Part shown: in pieces, positions 8,448 through 17,058 of the stretch | How the letters are laid out: each line of letters starts with the position of its first letter | Numbering within the stretch: the stretch's first letter is position 1 | Assembly: GCA_020848905.1 (NCBI GenBank) | Contig: JADLHG010000033.1 | Location: 62,001-126,000 of the forward strand | Source of the DNA: Deltaproteobacteria bacterium | GTDB lineage: Bacteria; Myxococcota_A; Polyangia; GCA-2747355; JADLHG01 | DNA: 64,000 nucleotides | Direction: 5' to 3' | Program-made: the position numbers and the translations under genes | The notes under the pieces: generated by a model | What the model was told of the DNA's origin: nothing | Seen by the model: only the letters and a program-made list of their open reading frames with translations | Database searches by the model: none

Positions 8448-9413
8448 ATGCGGACCCGGTTCCAGGTGCTGCGGCTCGGTGCCGCTCTCGCGGGGCTGCT
8501 GCTCGCCGCCACCGCGTGCCAGGCGATCCTGGACATCGGCAGCCTGACCACCAAGCCGGCGACGGACGGAGGCGCAGGCGACGGAGCCGTGGTGGATGCG
8601 AGCCAGACGGATGGCCTCCCTCCCGGTGACGGCCGGCCCGGGGACCAGGGAGGCTCCTGTCAGTCGGGTACGAGCTGCACCGTGCCGGGCGCGAAGGGCG
8701 AGTGTGCAAACGGCCAGGCCGCGTGCTCGGAGGCCGGGGTCGCGAGCTGCGTGCAGGTCATCCAGCCGGGTGGCGAGGGGTGCGACGGCAAGGACGTGGA
8801 TTGCGACGGTCTGGACGACGCGCAGGACCCCGAGGCCACCGCGATCTGCGGCGCAGGTCGCTACTGCAGCGGGACGGCCTGCGTGAACGGCTGCACCGGA
8901 CCGGGCCAGTGCACGAACGGCAACACGTGCAACACAGGAACCCACCGCTGCGTCTGCGGCACGAACACCGGCTGCACCGGGAACTATCGCTGCGTGAACG
9001 GGCAGTGCCTTTGCGGCGGCAAGATCTCCTGTGGCCCCGGCGACACGTGCACCTCGGCGGGGAGCTGCACCTGCGCGACGACGACGAGCACGACGGGCCC
9101 CGCGTGTCAGCAGCCGAACCCGCGCTGCGTGCAGAACCAGCGCTGCGCGTGCGACGGGGACTCCACCTGCGGGGCGAACGAGAGCTGCCAGACGGGTGGG
9201 ATCTGCAACTGCGGCACCTTCGCGGGGACGGCGCAAGGCCCGGCCTGCGGCGCCGGCACCACCTGCGACCGGACGAACAACCGCTGCGCGCCGATCCCGG
9301 ATGCGCGCGTGCCCGACGCCCGTCTACCCGACGCTCGGGTTCCCGACGCTCGAGTGCCCGACGCCCGAGTGCCCGACGCGGCGCCGGTCGACGCGGCGGC
9401 GAGCAATCAGTAG
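8448..9413 (+). CDS. Cysteine-rich secreted lipoprotein with PDAR repeat tail
   Basis: 321 aa. The signal peptide ends in a lipobox (LLLAATAC, Cys24). A Gly/Asp-rich linker follows, then about 200 residues with many Cys pairs (e.g. CVCGTN, CLCGGK, CNCGTF) that look like small disulfide-stabilised modules, and a C-terminal run of five PDARV/L units. The strong Shine-Dalgarno GAGGAGGAG supports the start. This layout is typical of myxobacterial surface lipoproteins. No enzymatic motif is visible and the function is unknown. Confidence 0.8.
   Translation: MRTRFQVLRLGAALAGLLLAATACQAILDIGSLTTKPATDGGAGDGAVVDASQTDGLPPGDGRPGDQGGSCQSGTSCTVPGAKGECANGQAACSEAGVASCVQVIQPGGEGCDGKDVDCDGLDDAQDPEATAICGAGRYCSGTACVNGCTGPGQCTNGNTCNTGTHRCVCGTNTGCTGNYRCVNGQCLCGGKISCGPGDTCTSAGSCTCATTTSTTGPACQQPNPRCVQNQRCACDGDSTCGANESCQTGGICNCGTFAGTAQGPACGAGTTCDRTNNRCAPIPDARVPDARLPDARVPDARVPDARVPDAAPVDAAASNQ
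9297..9371 (+). repeat. 15-bp tandem repeat encoding PDAR(V/L), five units
   Basis: Five in-frame 15-bp units encode Pro-Asp-Ala-Arg-Val or -Leu, and a sixth decayed unit encodes PDAAP. Third-codon positions differ between units, so the peptide rather than the DNA has been kept. It forms a flexible C-terminal tail. Confidence 0.85.
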
Positions 9414-9534
9414 TCTTCAATCAGTAGCTTTCCGTCGGTAGTCCTTCGCGACCGTCGTGGGTGAGCATCGCGGCGCTTGAGCCGCCCTCGGCTCTGCGCT
9501 ACACCTTCGACGGGGCTACCGAGGGGTGTGCAGC

Positions 9535-10521
9535 ATGCTACTGCCGGCCGAGATTCTTGCCGCGCTGGGACCGATGGACCAAGGGCGCGTCGTCACCGAC
9601 GACGGAACGCAGCTCCTCTACCAGCGCTTCGGCGCCGGCCCGCCCGTGGTGCTCGCGAACGGCATCGGCGTGCGCTACCCGGGGCTCGTGCGCCAGATCG
9701 AGGCGCTCCGGGAAGCGCACCAGGTCATCTGCTGGGACTACCGCGGGATGGGCCAGAGCGTCCTCGGGCATCCGCTCGGCGACGTGACCATGCCGCGGCA
9801 CGCGCGCGACGCGCTCGCGGTGCTGGATCACCTGGGCCTCTCGCAGGCGGTCTTCGTGGGCTGGAGCATGGGGGTGCAGGTGGCGCTCGAGGTGGCCCGC
9901 CTGGCCCCGGAGCGCATGACGGGGCTCGTGGCGCTCCTCGGGAGCTACGGCATCCCCTTCCGCACCGCCTTTCCCGAGCCGGTCGCCCTGATCGCCGAGC
10001 GCGCGCTCGCGTTCCTCGGCAAGTACCCCGAGCTCTCGCAGAAGCTCCTCGACCTCGCGGTGGCGCTCCCGGGGGCGGCGTTCCGTTTGCTCTCGACCGT
10101 GACGTTCGTCAGCGCGCAGGCCGACCCGGCGGTCTTCGCGGCCGACGTGCGCTGCGTGGCGGGGGCCGACAAGCGGACCTACATGCGCACCCTCCTGAGC
10201 CTCGCCGACCACGACGCCTCCGACGTCCTGTCGGGGGTCACCTGCCCGACGCTCGTGATCTGTGGGACCCGCGACACGGTCACCCCCCCGCGCGTGGCCA
10301 AGTACATGGCGGAACGCATCGCGGGGGCCGACTACCGGGAGGTGGAAGGGGGGAGCCACTTCGCGCTCATCGAGCAGCCCGAGCTCGTGAACCGCTGGCT
10401 CGTGGAGTTCGCGCGCACGATCTACCCCGCGACGCAGGGCCAGCTCGGCGATCTGCCCGTGCCGCTCGTGGCGGCGGCTCAGTCGTCGGACGAGGACGAG
10501 CCCGTGGCGCGCAGGATGTAG
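9535..10521 (+). CDS. Alpha/beta-fold hydrolase
   Basis: 328 aa. GAGGGG 8 nt upstream supports the ATG at 9535 over the GTG at 9526. It has the alpha/beta hydrolase triad: nucleophile elbow GWSMG (Ser111), acid Asp247 (CGTRDTVTPP) and His275 (GGSHFALIE), plus an oxyanion HGN-like segment (LANGIGVRY). Substrate is unknown; lipase, esterase or epoxide-hydrolase-like roles are all possible. There is no signal peptide, so it is probably cytoplasmic. The last 43 bases overlap the convergent metallopeptidase gene. Confidence 0.9.
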   Translation: MLLPAEILAALGPMDQGRVVTDDGTQLLYQRFGAGPPVVLANGIGVRYPGLVRQIEALREAHQVICWDYRGMGQSVLGHPLGDVTMPRHARDALAVLDHLGLSQAVFVGWSMGVQVALEVARLAPERMTGLVALLGSYGIPFRTAFPEPVALIAERALAFLGKYPELSQKLLDLAVALPGAAFRLLSTVTFVSAQADPAVFAADVRCVAGADKRTYMRTLLSLADHDASDVLSGVTCPTLVICGTRDTVTPPRVAKYMAERIAGADYREVEGGSHFALIEQPELVNRWLVEFARTIYPATQGQLGDLPVPLVAAAQSSDEDEPVARRM

Positions 10522-11171
10522 TAGGCGAGCGTCAGCACGCTCGTGATCAGCGCGGCCACGTACGTGAGCGCTGCGGCGTTCAGCACCTTCCCCACCTGCG
10601 TCTCCTCTTCGCGGCTCACCAGGCCGTCGGCCACCAGGCGCAGCCGTGCCCGCGAGGAGGCGTTGAACTCCACGGGGAGGGTGACGAGCTGGAAGAGCAC
10701 CACCGCCGAGAAGGCGAAGATGCCCAGCCAGACGAGCTTCGTCGCGTGCAGGAGAAAGCCGGCCACGATGAGCACCATGGAGAGCGTGGAGCCGAAGTTG
10801 GCCGGGACGACCAGATTCTGCCGGATCGCCATCGGGGCGTAGCCCTGGGCGTCCTGCAGCGCGTGCCCGCACTCGTGGGCTGCGACGCCGACGGCGGAGA
10901 TCGAGCGCCCGTAGTACACGTCCGGCGAGAGGCGCACGACCTTGTCTTTGGGGTCGTAGTGGTCCGAGAGGAATCCTTCGTGTGGCTCGACGCGCACCCC
11001 GCGGACGTTGTTCCGCCGAAGGAGCTCCTGCGCCACCTCGGCCCCCGTGCGGCCGCTCGCCGTAGGGACGTCGCGGTAGCGGGCGAAGGTCCCCTTCACC
11101 TTGATCGTGGCGTACAGGGTGAGGACCAGCCCCGGCGCCAGGAAGAGCAGGTAGACCGGATCGAAGAACAT
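10479..11171 (-). CDS. Zinc metallopeptidase, YugP family (Zn_peptidase_2)
   Basis: 230 aa. It has the zinc motif HECGH (residues 99-103) in the context VAAHECGHALQDAQGY, and a further acidic residue region (PVEFNASSRA), both characteristic of YugP. There are four hydrophobic segments: an N-terminal one, two in the centre and one at the C-terminus, so it is an integral membrane protease. GAGGAGGAAA upstream of the ATG is a strong ribosome-binding site. The 3' end overlaps the alpha/beta hydrolase gene by 43 bp. Substrates are unknown for the family. Confidence 0.93.
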   Translation of the reverse strand: MFFDPVYLLFLAPGLVLTLYATIKVKGTFARYRDVPTASGRTGAEVAQELLRRNNVRGVRVEPHEGFLSDHYDPKDKVVRLSPDVYYGRSISAVGVAAHECGHALQDAQGYAPMAIRQNLVVPANFGSTLSMVLIVAGFLLHATKLVWLGIFAFSAVVLFQLVTLPVEFNASSRARLRLVADGLVSREEETQVGKVLNAAALTYVAALITSVLTLAYYILRATGSSSSDD

Positions 11172-11321
11172 CGTTTCCTCCTCGCCGCGGGTCTCGCACC
11201 GGCGGTTCGCAACTATCTGAGCAACCCCACCGCGCTGCCGTTTATGCGCGAGATCAAGGTGGCGATGGCTCCGCGCCTGTCAAGACGGCGGTGATCCTTC
11301 GGGAACGCCTCCCCGGCGGGG

Positions 11322-12428
11322 CTACTTGCAGCCCTGGTACGGCGGCAGGTCCCCGCCCCCACGCGCCTCGACCTCGGTCAGCTCGAAGGTCTCGTACACG
11401 CCGCTCCCCCCGTCCTCGAAGAGGAGGAGCGCCAGGTGCCGGACCTTGGCCGACGGCACCGGGATGGTGAGCGTGCCCGAGGAGGTGGTCGTCGCCTTGG
11501 CGAGCACCGCCCAATCGGGGAGCGAAGGGTTCGGCGCGGGCGGGTCCTTGAGCTCGCTGCCGAGCAGGGTCCAGCAGGTCGCGTAGCTCGAGAAGTTCCC
11601 TCTGGACGGGTACCTAACGGTGACCTGGTCGATGGTCTGGAGCTCATTGCTCACCCGGAACCAGAGGTACGCGTAGTCGTTGCAGACGGCGCTCCCCGGC
11701 GGGTCCGCGTCGAAGAAGCTCAGGCGCACGCTCTGGTCGTAGAGCCCGTCGGTGAGCCGCGTGAGCGGCTTGTCGGGCACCACGTTGCTCTCGGGCCGCT
11801 TGCCGAGCAGGCGGTTCGGGGAGGTCGTAGGCTGCTGGACGATCGAGAAGTTCGCCGGCTGGCTCGTGCAGCCGCGGTCGCTCACCGCGACGACCAGGAA
11901 GCTGTTCGTGACGCCCGGCTGGAGGTCCACCTCGAGGCAGAAACGCTCTCCGGCGAGCGTCATGCGCACCGTCTTGCCGCCCCCGCGCACCTCGAGCTCG
12001 CGGGCCCCGCGGGCGCGCCCGCTCACCGCGACGCGCAGGTGCTGCGTCGAGGGGGCGACGGGTTCCAGCGTCGGCGTCGGCACCGTCGTTCCGGTGCAGC
12101 CGGGGGGCTGATCAACCGTGTAGAGGTCGCTCACCCCTCCGTCGCCGGAACCACCGCCGTCGGAGGCGCTCCCGTTGCGGGTGCACCGCGCGTTCACGCA
12201 GCGCAGGCCCGGGTCGCAGGTCTGGTCGGGGAAGCAGGCGTTTCCTTCGAGCCCCTCGCCGGCCCAGGGGGCGCGCACGGTGCAACCGCCGAGGGCGAGC
12301 GCGAGCACCACCCCCGCCAGGCCGTGGCAGGAGACGCGTCGCCTCGGCCACGACAGGAGGGCCGGCGGCGCGAAGCGGGGGCCTCTATACAGGACGCATC
12401 TTACCGGCACGCCAGTCGATTCTGCCAC
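11322..12428 (-). CDS. Lipoprotein of unknown function
   Basis: 368 aa from a GTG at 12428, though the true start is uncertain. A lipobox (LALALGGC) lies about 50 residues in, which is long for a signal peptide; a rarer TTG or CTG start nearer the hydrophobic stretch is possible. After the lipid Cys come a Cys-rich segment (CFPDQTCDPGLRC) and a Gly/Asp/Ser linker. The C-terminal half is beta-rich with Trp and Cys residues and may be a jelly-roll carbohydrate-binding-like fold, but no family could be assigned. It is the last gene before the Get3-like gene on the same strand. Confidence 0.65.
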   Translation of the reverse strand: MAESTGVPVRCVLYRGPRFAPPALLSWPRRRVSCHGLAGVVLALALGGCTVRAPWAGEGLEGNACFPDQTCDPGLRCVNARCTRNGSASDGGGSGDGGVSDLYTVDQPPGCTGTTVPTPTLEPVAPSTQHLRVAVSGRARGARELEVRGGGKTVRMTLAGERFCLEVDLQPGVTNSFLVVAVSDRGCTSQPANFSIVQQPTTSPNRLLGKRPESNVVPDKPLTRLTDGLYDQSVRLSFFDADPPGSAVCNDYAYLWFRVSNELQTIDQVTVRYPSRGNFSSYATCWTLLGSELKDPPAPNPSLPDWAVLAKATTTSSGTLTIPVPSAKVRHLALLLFEDGGSGVYETFELTEVEARGGGDLPPYQGCK

Positions 12429-12462
12429 GAGTGCCCCCAGCGGTCCATTCCGGGCGCCAACG

Positions 12463-13374
12463 TTAGGTGTCGCCCCAGAGCAGCCGCGCCATCCCCTCCA
12501 GCGCGTCGGCCCCGCGGATGGCCGTCGGCTGACTCTCCACCACGCGCACCGGCGTGGCGCCCGCGTTGCGGCGCATCAGCGCGAGCTCGGACTCGTGGAT
12601 CTCGCGCCGTCGCGCGCAGTGCGGGCAGCCGGGGTTCGCCGGCTGGAGCTGATTCACGACGATCGTACCGACCGTCATGGCGTGGCTGGCGAGCATCTGC
12701 AGCGTGCGCGTGGTCTCGAGCACGCTCAGCGCCTCGGGGATCGTGACCAGGATGATCTGCGACTTCTGGTCGTCGGTGAGCACGTCTCGGAGCGCGGTGA
12801 TGCGCTTGCGGCCCCCTTCCAGGTCGCGGGCCAGGTCCCCCTCGCTCGGGGCCTTCGTACCGGGCAGGAAGCGCCGGAGGAGTCGGCCGGCGCGGGCGAT
12901 GCGGTCGCGAAGCTCCAGCATCGTGCCGAACCAGCCGTCGAGGAGCTCGGGGACCATCAGCAGGCGGAGCGTGTGACCGGTCGGGGCGGTGTCCAGGATC
13001 ACGAGGTCGTGCTCGGCTTGCTCCATCACGCGGAGGAGCACCTCGATCGCGCCGAACTCGTCGATGCCGGGGGCGTCGGTGGCGAGGCGCATGAGCCCCT
13101 TCAGCCCCCCTTGTCCCTCGGTTTCGGGGCCGAGCGCCTCCGCGAAGAGGCCGCGGGCGTCGAGCTCCATCGCGTCGAGCCCCGGCAGGATCTCCCGCGG
13201 TCGGCTCGAGAGCGGCGTGTCGAAGACGTCCGAGAGGTTGTGCGCGGGGTCGGTGGAGAGGATGAGGACCCGGCTCCCGCCGCGGGCCAGGCGCACGGCC
13301 GTGGCGGCGGCCAGCGTGGTCTTCCCCACGCCACCCTTGCCGGAGAAGAGCATCACGGGACAGAGATCGGCCAT
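12463..13374 (-). CDS. ArsA/Get3-family anion-transporting ATPase
   Basis: 303 aa from the ATG at 13374. The same frame stays open far upstream, but that part is antisense to rocD. It has the deviant Walker A KGGVGKTT (residues 13-20), the switch motif STDPAHNLSDVF, a DTAPTGHTLRLL segment and a CPHC motif near residue 260 that matches the Get3 dimer zinc site. ArsA uses this fold to drive arsenite export; Get3 uses it to target tail-anchored proteins. There is no arsB or arsR nearby and only one ATPase half, so a Get3-like chaperone role is as likely as arsenite transport. Confidence 0.9.
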   Translation of the reverse strand: MADLCPVMLFSGKGGVGKTTLAAATAVRLARGGSRVLILSTDPAHNLSDVFDTPLSSRPREILPGLDAMELDARGLFAEALGPETEGQGGLKGLMRLATDAPGIDEFGAIEVLLRVMEQAEHDLVILDTAPTGHTLRLLMVPELLDGWFGTMLELRDRIARAGRLLRRFLPGTKAPSEGDLARDLEGGRKRITALRDVLTDDQKSQIILVTIPEALSVLETTRTLQMLASHAMTVGTIVVNQLQPANPGCPHCARRREIHESELALMRRNAGATPVRVVESQPTAIRGADALEGMARLLWGDT

Positions 13375-13551
13375 GGCGTCGCGCGAGAAGCCTCGGTCAG
13401 AGGTCGGTCCGCGTCGTGCGTCCGTCGAGAAATGCGGCTCCTCGGGCGCGGAGCTTGCGCGCGCGGCCTTCCCCGCGCAAGTCATTTGACGTGGACTTGG
13501 GCGGAGAGCCCGGGATAGAACCAGGCACCACCTGTGGCAGGGGAACCGACG

Positions 13552-14754
13552 ATGGCTAGCACTGCGGAGATCATTGCTCAAACCGAGGCGTACGGCGCGG
13601 CGAACTATCATCCGCTCCCGGTCGTGCTCGTGAAGGGGGAAGGGGTCTGGGTCTGGGACGTGGAGGGGAAGAAGTACCTGGACATGCTGAGCTGCTACTC
13701 GGCTCTCAGCCACGGGCATCGGCACCCGAAGGTCATCGCGGCGCTCAAGGCGCAGGCCGACGAGATCACGCTCACCTCGCGGGCGTTCCACAACGACAAG
13801 CTGGGCCAGTTCTACGAGCGGGTGGCGAAGCTGACCGGCCTGCCGCGCGTGCTGCCCATGAACAGCGGGGCCGAGGCGGTGGAGACGGCGCTCAAGGTGG
13901 CCCGCAAGTGGGGCTATCAGGTGAAGCGGGTGCCCGAGGGGAGGGCCGAGATCATCGCCTGCCGGAACAACTTCCACGGCCGCACGATCACCGTGGTCTC
14001 TTTCTCGACGGAGGCGGAGTACCGCGCGGGTTTCGGTCCCTTCACCCCCGGGTTCTCGATCGTCCCGTACAACGACCTGGCGGCGGTCGAGGCGGCGATG
14101 ACGGACCACACCGTCGCGTTCCTCGTCGAGCCGATCCAGGGCGAGGCGGGGATCCTGATCCCGAGCGACGGCTACCTCCGCGACGTGGCCAAGCTCTGCA
14201 AGGAGCGGAACGTGCTCCTCATCTGCGACGAGGTCCAGACGGGCTTCGGGCGGACCGGCAAGATGTTCGCCTGCGAGCACGAAGGGGTGCGCCCAGACGT
14301 GATCGTGATGGGCAAGGCGCTCGGCGGCGGCGTATACCCGGTCTCCGCCATCGCCGCCACCGACGAGGTGATGGGGGTGCTCCGGCCGGGGCAGCACGGC
14401 TCGACCTTCGGGGGAAACCCGGTGGCGGCCGCCGTCGGCATCGCCGCGCTCGACGCTCTCGTCGACGAGAACCTCACGGCGAAGGCGACCGAGATGGGCG
14501 CGTACCTCACGGCGAAGCTGCGGCAGCTCTCGTCGAGACACATCAAGGAGATCCGCGGGCGCGGGTTGCTCGTCGGCGTGGACCTCAAGCCCGAGGCGGG
14601 CGGAGCGCGACGCTACTGCGAGGCGCTCATGGCGGAGGGGATGCTCTGCAAGGAAACCCACGAGTCGGTGATTCGGCTGGCGCCGCCCCTCGTGATCACG
14701 CGTGAAGAAATCGACTGGGCCGTGGAGCGGCTGGCCCGCGTGCTCGGTAACTAG
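13552..14754 (+). CDS. rocD: Ornithine--oxo-acid transaminase (ornithine aminotransferase)
   Basis: 400 aa. AGGGGAA lies 6 nt before the ATG at 13552, so I prefer it to the GTG at 13534. It is a class III PLP aminotransferase: the PLP lysine is Lys255 (VMGKALGGG), with NSGAEAVETA, FHGRT and DEVQTGFGRTG motifs. It converts ornithine and 2-oxoglutarate to glutamate semialdehyde and glutamate. The N-terminal GAANYHPLPVV and the SCYSALSHGHRHP region match ornithine aminotransferases rather than acetylornithine or GABA enzymes. The acyl-CoA dehydrogenase follows after 33 bp. Confidence 0.92.
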   Translation: MASTAEIIAQTEAYGAANYHPLPVVLVKGEGVWVWDVEGKKYLDMLSCYSALSHGHRHPKVIAALKAQADEITLTSRAFHNDKLGQFYERVAKLTGLPRVLPMNSGAEAVETALKVARKWGYQVKRVPEGRAEIIACRNNFHGRTITVVSFSTEAEYRAGFGPFTPGFSIVPYNDLAAVEAAMTDHTVAFLVEPIQGEAGILIPSDGYLRDVAKLCKERNVLLICDEVQTGFGRTGKMFACEHEGVRPDVIVMGKALGGGVYPVSAIAATDEVMGVLRPGQHGSTFGGNPVAAAVGIAALDALVDENLTAKATEMGAYLTAKLRQLSSRHIKEIRGRGLLVGVDLKPEAGGARRYCEALMAEGMLCKETHESVIRLAPPLVITREEIDWAVERLARVLGN

Positions 14755-14787
14755 TACCCCCGTCCCACCACCTCAAGGAGTCCTTCC

Positions 14788-16641
14788 ATGGCTGATTTCG
14801 TGGCTGACCTTCGAGACCTGAAGTTCGTGCTCTTCGAGCAACTCGACCTCGCGCCGCTGCAGGCGAGCGAACGCTACGCCGGCTTCGCGCGTGACGATTA
14901 CGAGATGATCCTCGACGAGGCCTATCGTATGAGCCGCGAGGTTCTCGGCCCGGCGAACGCGAAGGGGGACAAGGAGGGGTGCTCCTTCGCGGACGGTCGG
15001 GTCACGGTGCCGCCGAGCTATCGCGAGCCCTTCAAGCGCTACATCGAGGGCGGCTGGCTCAGCCTGAACCGCAACCCGGCCTACGGTGGGCAGGGGGCCC
15101 CCGAGCTCCTGCGGCTCGCCGTGGACGACATGTTCTTCGGCGCGTGCATCGCGCTCAACCTCGGCATGCTCCTCACGCCGGCGGCGGCGCACGTGATCGA
15201 GAACTTCGGCACGGAGGAGTCGAAGCGGCTGTACCTGCGCAACCTCTTCTCGGGGAAGTGGAGCGGCACGATGTGCCTCACCGAGCCGCAGGCCGGCTCG
15301 GACGTGGGGGCGGCCTCGACGCGGGCCAAGAAGGAGGGCGACCACTACCTCATCCAGGGGGAGAAGATCTTCATCACCTTCGGCGAGCACGATCTGACGG
15401 AGAACATCGTGCACCTCGTGCTGGCGCGCATCGAGGGGGCTCCGAAGGGGACCAAGGGCCTGAGCCTCTTCATCGTGCCCAAGTTCCGCCTGAACGCGGA
15501 CGGCACGCCGGGGGCGCCGAACGACGTGCACTGCACGGGGATCGAGCACAAGATGGGGATCCACGGCTCCCCGACCTGTTCGATGAGCTTCGGACCGAAC
15601 GGCGGGTGCTGGGGCTGGCTCCTCGGCGAGGAGCACTCGGGGATGCGCCTCATGTTTCAGATGATGAACGAGGCGCGCATCGCCGTCGGGCTGCAGGGGG
15701 CGGCGATCGGCAACGCGGCGTACCAGGCGGCGCTCCAGTACGCGCGAGAGCGGATGCAGGGCCCGGACCTGCGCCAGATGAAGGACCCCGACGCCCCCCG
15801 CGTGCCGATCGTGCGGCACCCGGACGTCCAGGTGAACCTCGCCCGGCAGAAGGCCTACGGCGAAGGGCTGCGCTCGCTGATGCTCTACACGGTCTACCTC
15901 TTCGACCGGTCCAAGATCGCCACGGACCCGACGGAGAAGGCGCGGCTGCAGTCCACGGTCGAGATCCTGGTGCCGATCTGCAAGTCGTACGGCTCGGACA
16001 TGGGTTTCCGCCTGACCGAGTGGGCGCTCCAGACCTTCGGTGGGTACGGCTACCTTCACGACTACCCCGCCGAGCAGTACATGCGGGACTGCAAGATCGC
16101 CTCGCTCTACGAGGGGACGAACGGCATCCAGGCGCTGGACCTCGTCGGTCGGAAGCTGAGCATGAACGGCGGCGCGAACGTGATGGCGCTGATGGGGGTG
16201 CTAGCGCAGTTCATCGAGCGGCGCGGCAACCACGCGGGGGTCAAGGAGCAGGTGGCGCAGGTGGCCAAGGCGCGGGACGCGTGGGGCGAGATCAACGCCC
16301 TCTTCGCCTCGGCGGCGTCGAGCGGGCAGTTCATGTTGCCCCTGCGGACGGCCAGCCAGTATCTCGGGCTCTGCGGGCAGCTCGTCCTCGGCTACCTGCT
16401 CACCGACCAGGCGGCGGTGGCGTGGGACAAGCTGAAGGCCATCGCGGACGCCGCGGGGGTCGAGCTCGGGGACGCGAAGGCCGTGCGGGCCCTCGTCGAG
16501 CGAGACCCGGAGGCGCGCTACTACGACGCCAAGGTGAAGACCGCGCGCTTCTTCTGCGCCCACGAGCTGCCGCAGGTGTATGCCACGGCGGCGGCGATCA
16601 AGAGCGGTGACGCGAGCGCTTCCGAGATGGTCTGGGAGTAG
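14788..16641 (+). CDS. Acyl-CoA dehydrogenase, long (about 600 aa) type with C-terminal extension
   Basis: 617 aa, with AAGGAG before the ATG. Acyl-CoA dehydrogenase core: the substrate/FAD segment CLTEPQAGSDVGA, the middle domain, and the catalytic base Glu442 in YEGTNGIQALDLVGRKL. At 617 residues it is of the long class with an extra C-terminal helical domain (from about residue 470), not the 380-residue short-chain type. It oxidises acyl-CoA to trans-2-enoyl-CoA, passing electrons to ETF. Chain-length preference cannot be read from the sequence. It lies 33 bp downstream of rocD. Confidence 0.94.
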   Translation: MADFVADLRDLKFVLFEQLDLAPLQASERYAGFARDDYEMILDEAYRMSREVLGPANAKGDKEGCSFADGRVTVPPSYREPFKRYIEGGWLSLNRNPAYGGQGAPELLRLAVDDMFFGACIALNLGMLLTPAAAHVIENFGTEESKRLYLRNLFSGKWSGTMCLTEPQAGSDVGAASTRAKKEGDHYLIQGEKIFITFGEHDLTENIVHLVLARIEGAPKGTKGLSLFIVPKFRLNADGTPGAPNDVHCTGIEHKMGIHGSPTCSMSFGPNGGCWGWLLGEEHSGMRLMFQMMNEARIAVGLQGAAIGNAAYQAALQYARERMQGPDLRQMKDPDAPRVPIVRHPDVQVNLARQKAYGEGLRSLMLYTVYLFDRSKIATDPTEKARLQSTVEILVPICKSYGSDMGFRLTEWALQTFGGYGYLHDYPAEQYMRDCKIASLYEGTNGIQALDLVGRKLSMNGGANVMALMGVLAQFIERRGNHAGVKEQVAQVAKARDAWGEINALFASAASSGQFMLPLRTASQYLGLCGQLVLGYLLTDQAAVAWDKLKAIADAAGVELGDAKAVRALVERDPEARYYDAKVKTARFFCAHELPQVYATAAAIKSGDASASEMVWE

Positions 16642-16995
16642 TCGTCGTCGGGCGAGGAGGGTGTCGACCAGCCAGAGCGTCCCCGTTCCCACCAGCGCGC
16701 CGAGCGCGTTCCAGACCATGTCCCGCCCCGAGAAGTGATTGCCGGGTTGCCCGGCGTCGTAGAGCTCCTTCCCCAGGCCGGGCAAGAGCGCGAGGCCGAA
16801 GCCCGCCGCAAGTCGAAGCGCCGGGCGGTCGCTCCCGGCGAGCCACAGGGTTCCGTAGCTGCCGAGGCCGAGCGCGATCGAGACCCCGAAGTGGGCCCCC
16901 TTGTCGGCCCCTCCCCACGACTCGGCCCTCGCACCCGTCGGCGCGAGGAGGAGGAGGAGGAGCGCCAGCAGAGCGCCGGCTAGCAGCTTGCTCAT
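16201..16995 (-). CDS. Small membrane protein, YfiM/VanZ-like, with abnormal antisense extension
   Basis: The N-terminal 110-120 residues look genuine: ATG at 16995, a signal-like hydrophobic segment, then WGGADKGAHFGVS, a GLGKELYDAGQPGNHFSGRD segment and WNALGALVGTGTLWL. This pattern is seen in YfiM (DUF2279)/VanZ-like membrane proteins. The expected end would be near LVDTLLARR, around 16655. However, this frame has no stop there and runs on antisense to the acyl-CoA dehydrogenase as basic low-complexity sequence until 16201 (264 aa in all). Possible explanations are a lost stop codon, a frameshift (in another frame the reading ends at 16521), or a true overlap. The start is firm; the end is not. 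Confidence 0.5.
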   Translation of the reverse strand: MSKLLAGALLALLLLLLAPTGARAESWGGADKGAHFGVSIALGLGSYGTLWLAGSDRPALRLAAGFGLALLPGLGKELYDAGQPGNHFSGRDMVWNALGALVGTGTLWLVDTLLARRRLLPDHLGSARVTALDRRRRGIHLRQLVGAEEARGLHLGVVVARLRVSLDEGPHGLRVPELDPRGVRDGLQLVPRHRRLVGEQVAEDELPAEPEILAGRPQGQHELPARRRRGEEGVDLAPRVPRLGHLRHLLLDPRVVAAPLDELR

Positions 16996-17058
16996 GAAAC
17001 AGGTTGATGGCAGGGCGGCACGGGCCACAGAATAGCCTACCCAGGAGCAATCGGCAGG

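Noticed and set aside
9297-9371. CRISPR array or other spaced repeat at the lipoprotein tail
   Set aside because: The units are 15 bp, directly abutting and in frame with the gene; there are no spacers.
12463-13374. Arsenic-resistance operon
   Set aside because: No arsB, arsR, arsC or arsD neighbour is present; only a single-domain ArsA/Get3-type ATPase is seen.
13375-14661. Extended N-terminus of the Get3-like frame reaching into rocD
   Set aside because: The Walker A motif begins 12 residues after the ATG at 13374, and the upstream part is antisense to rocD.
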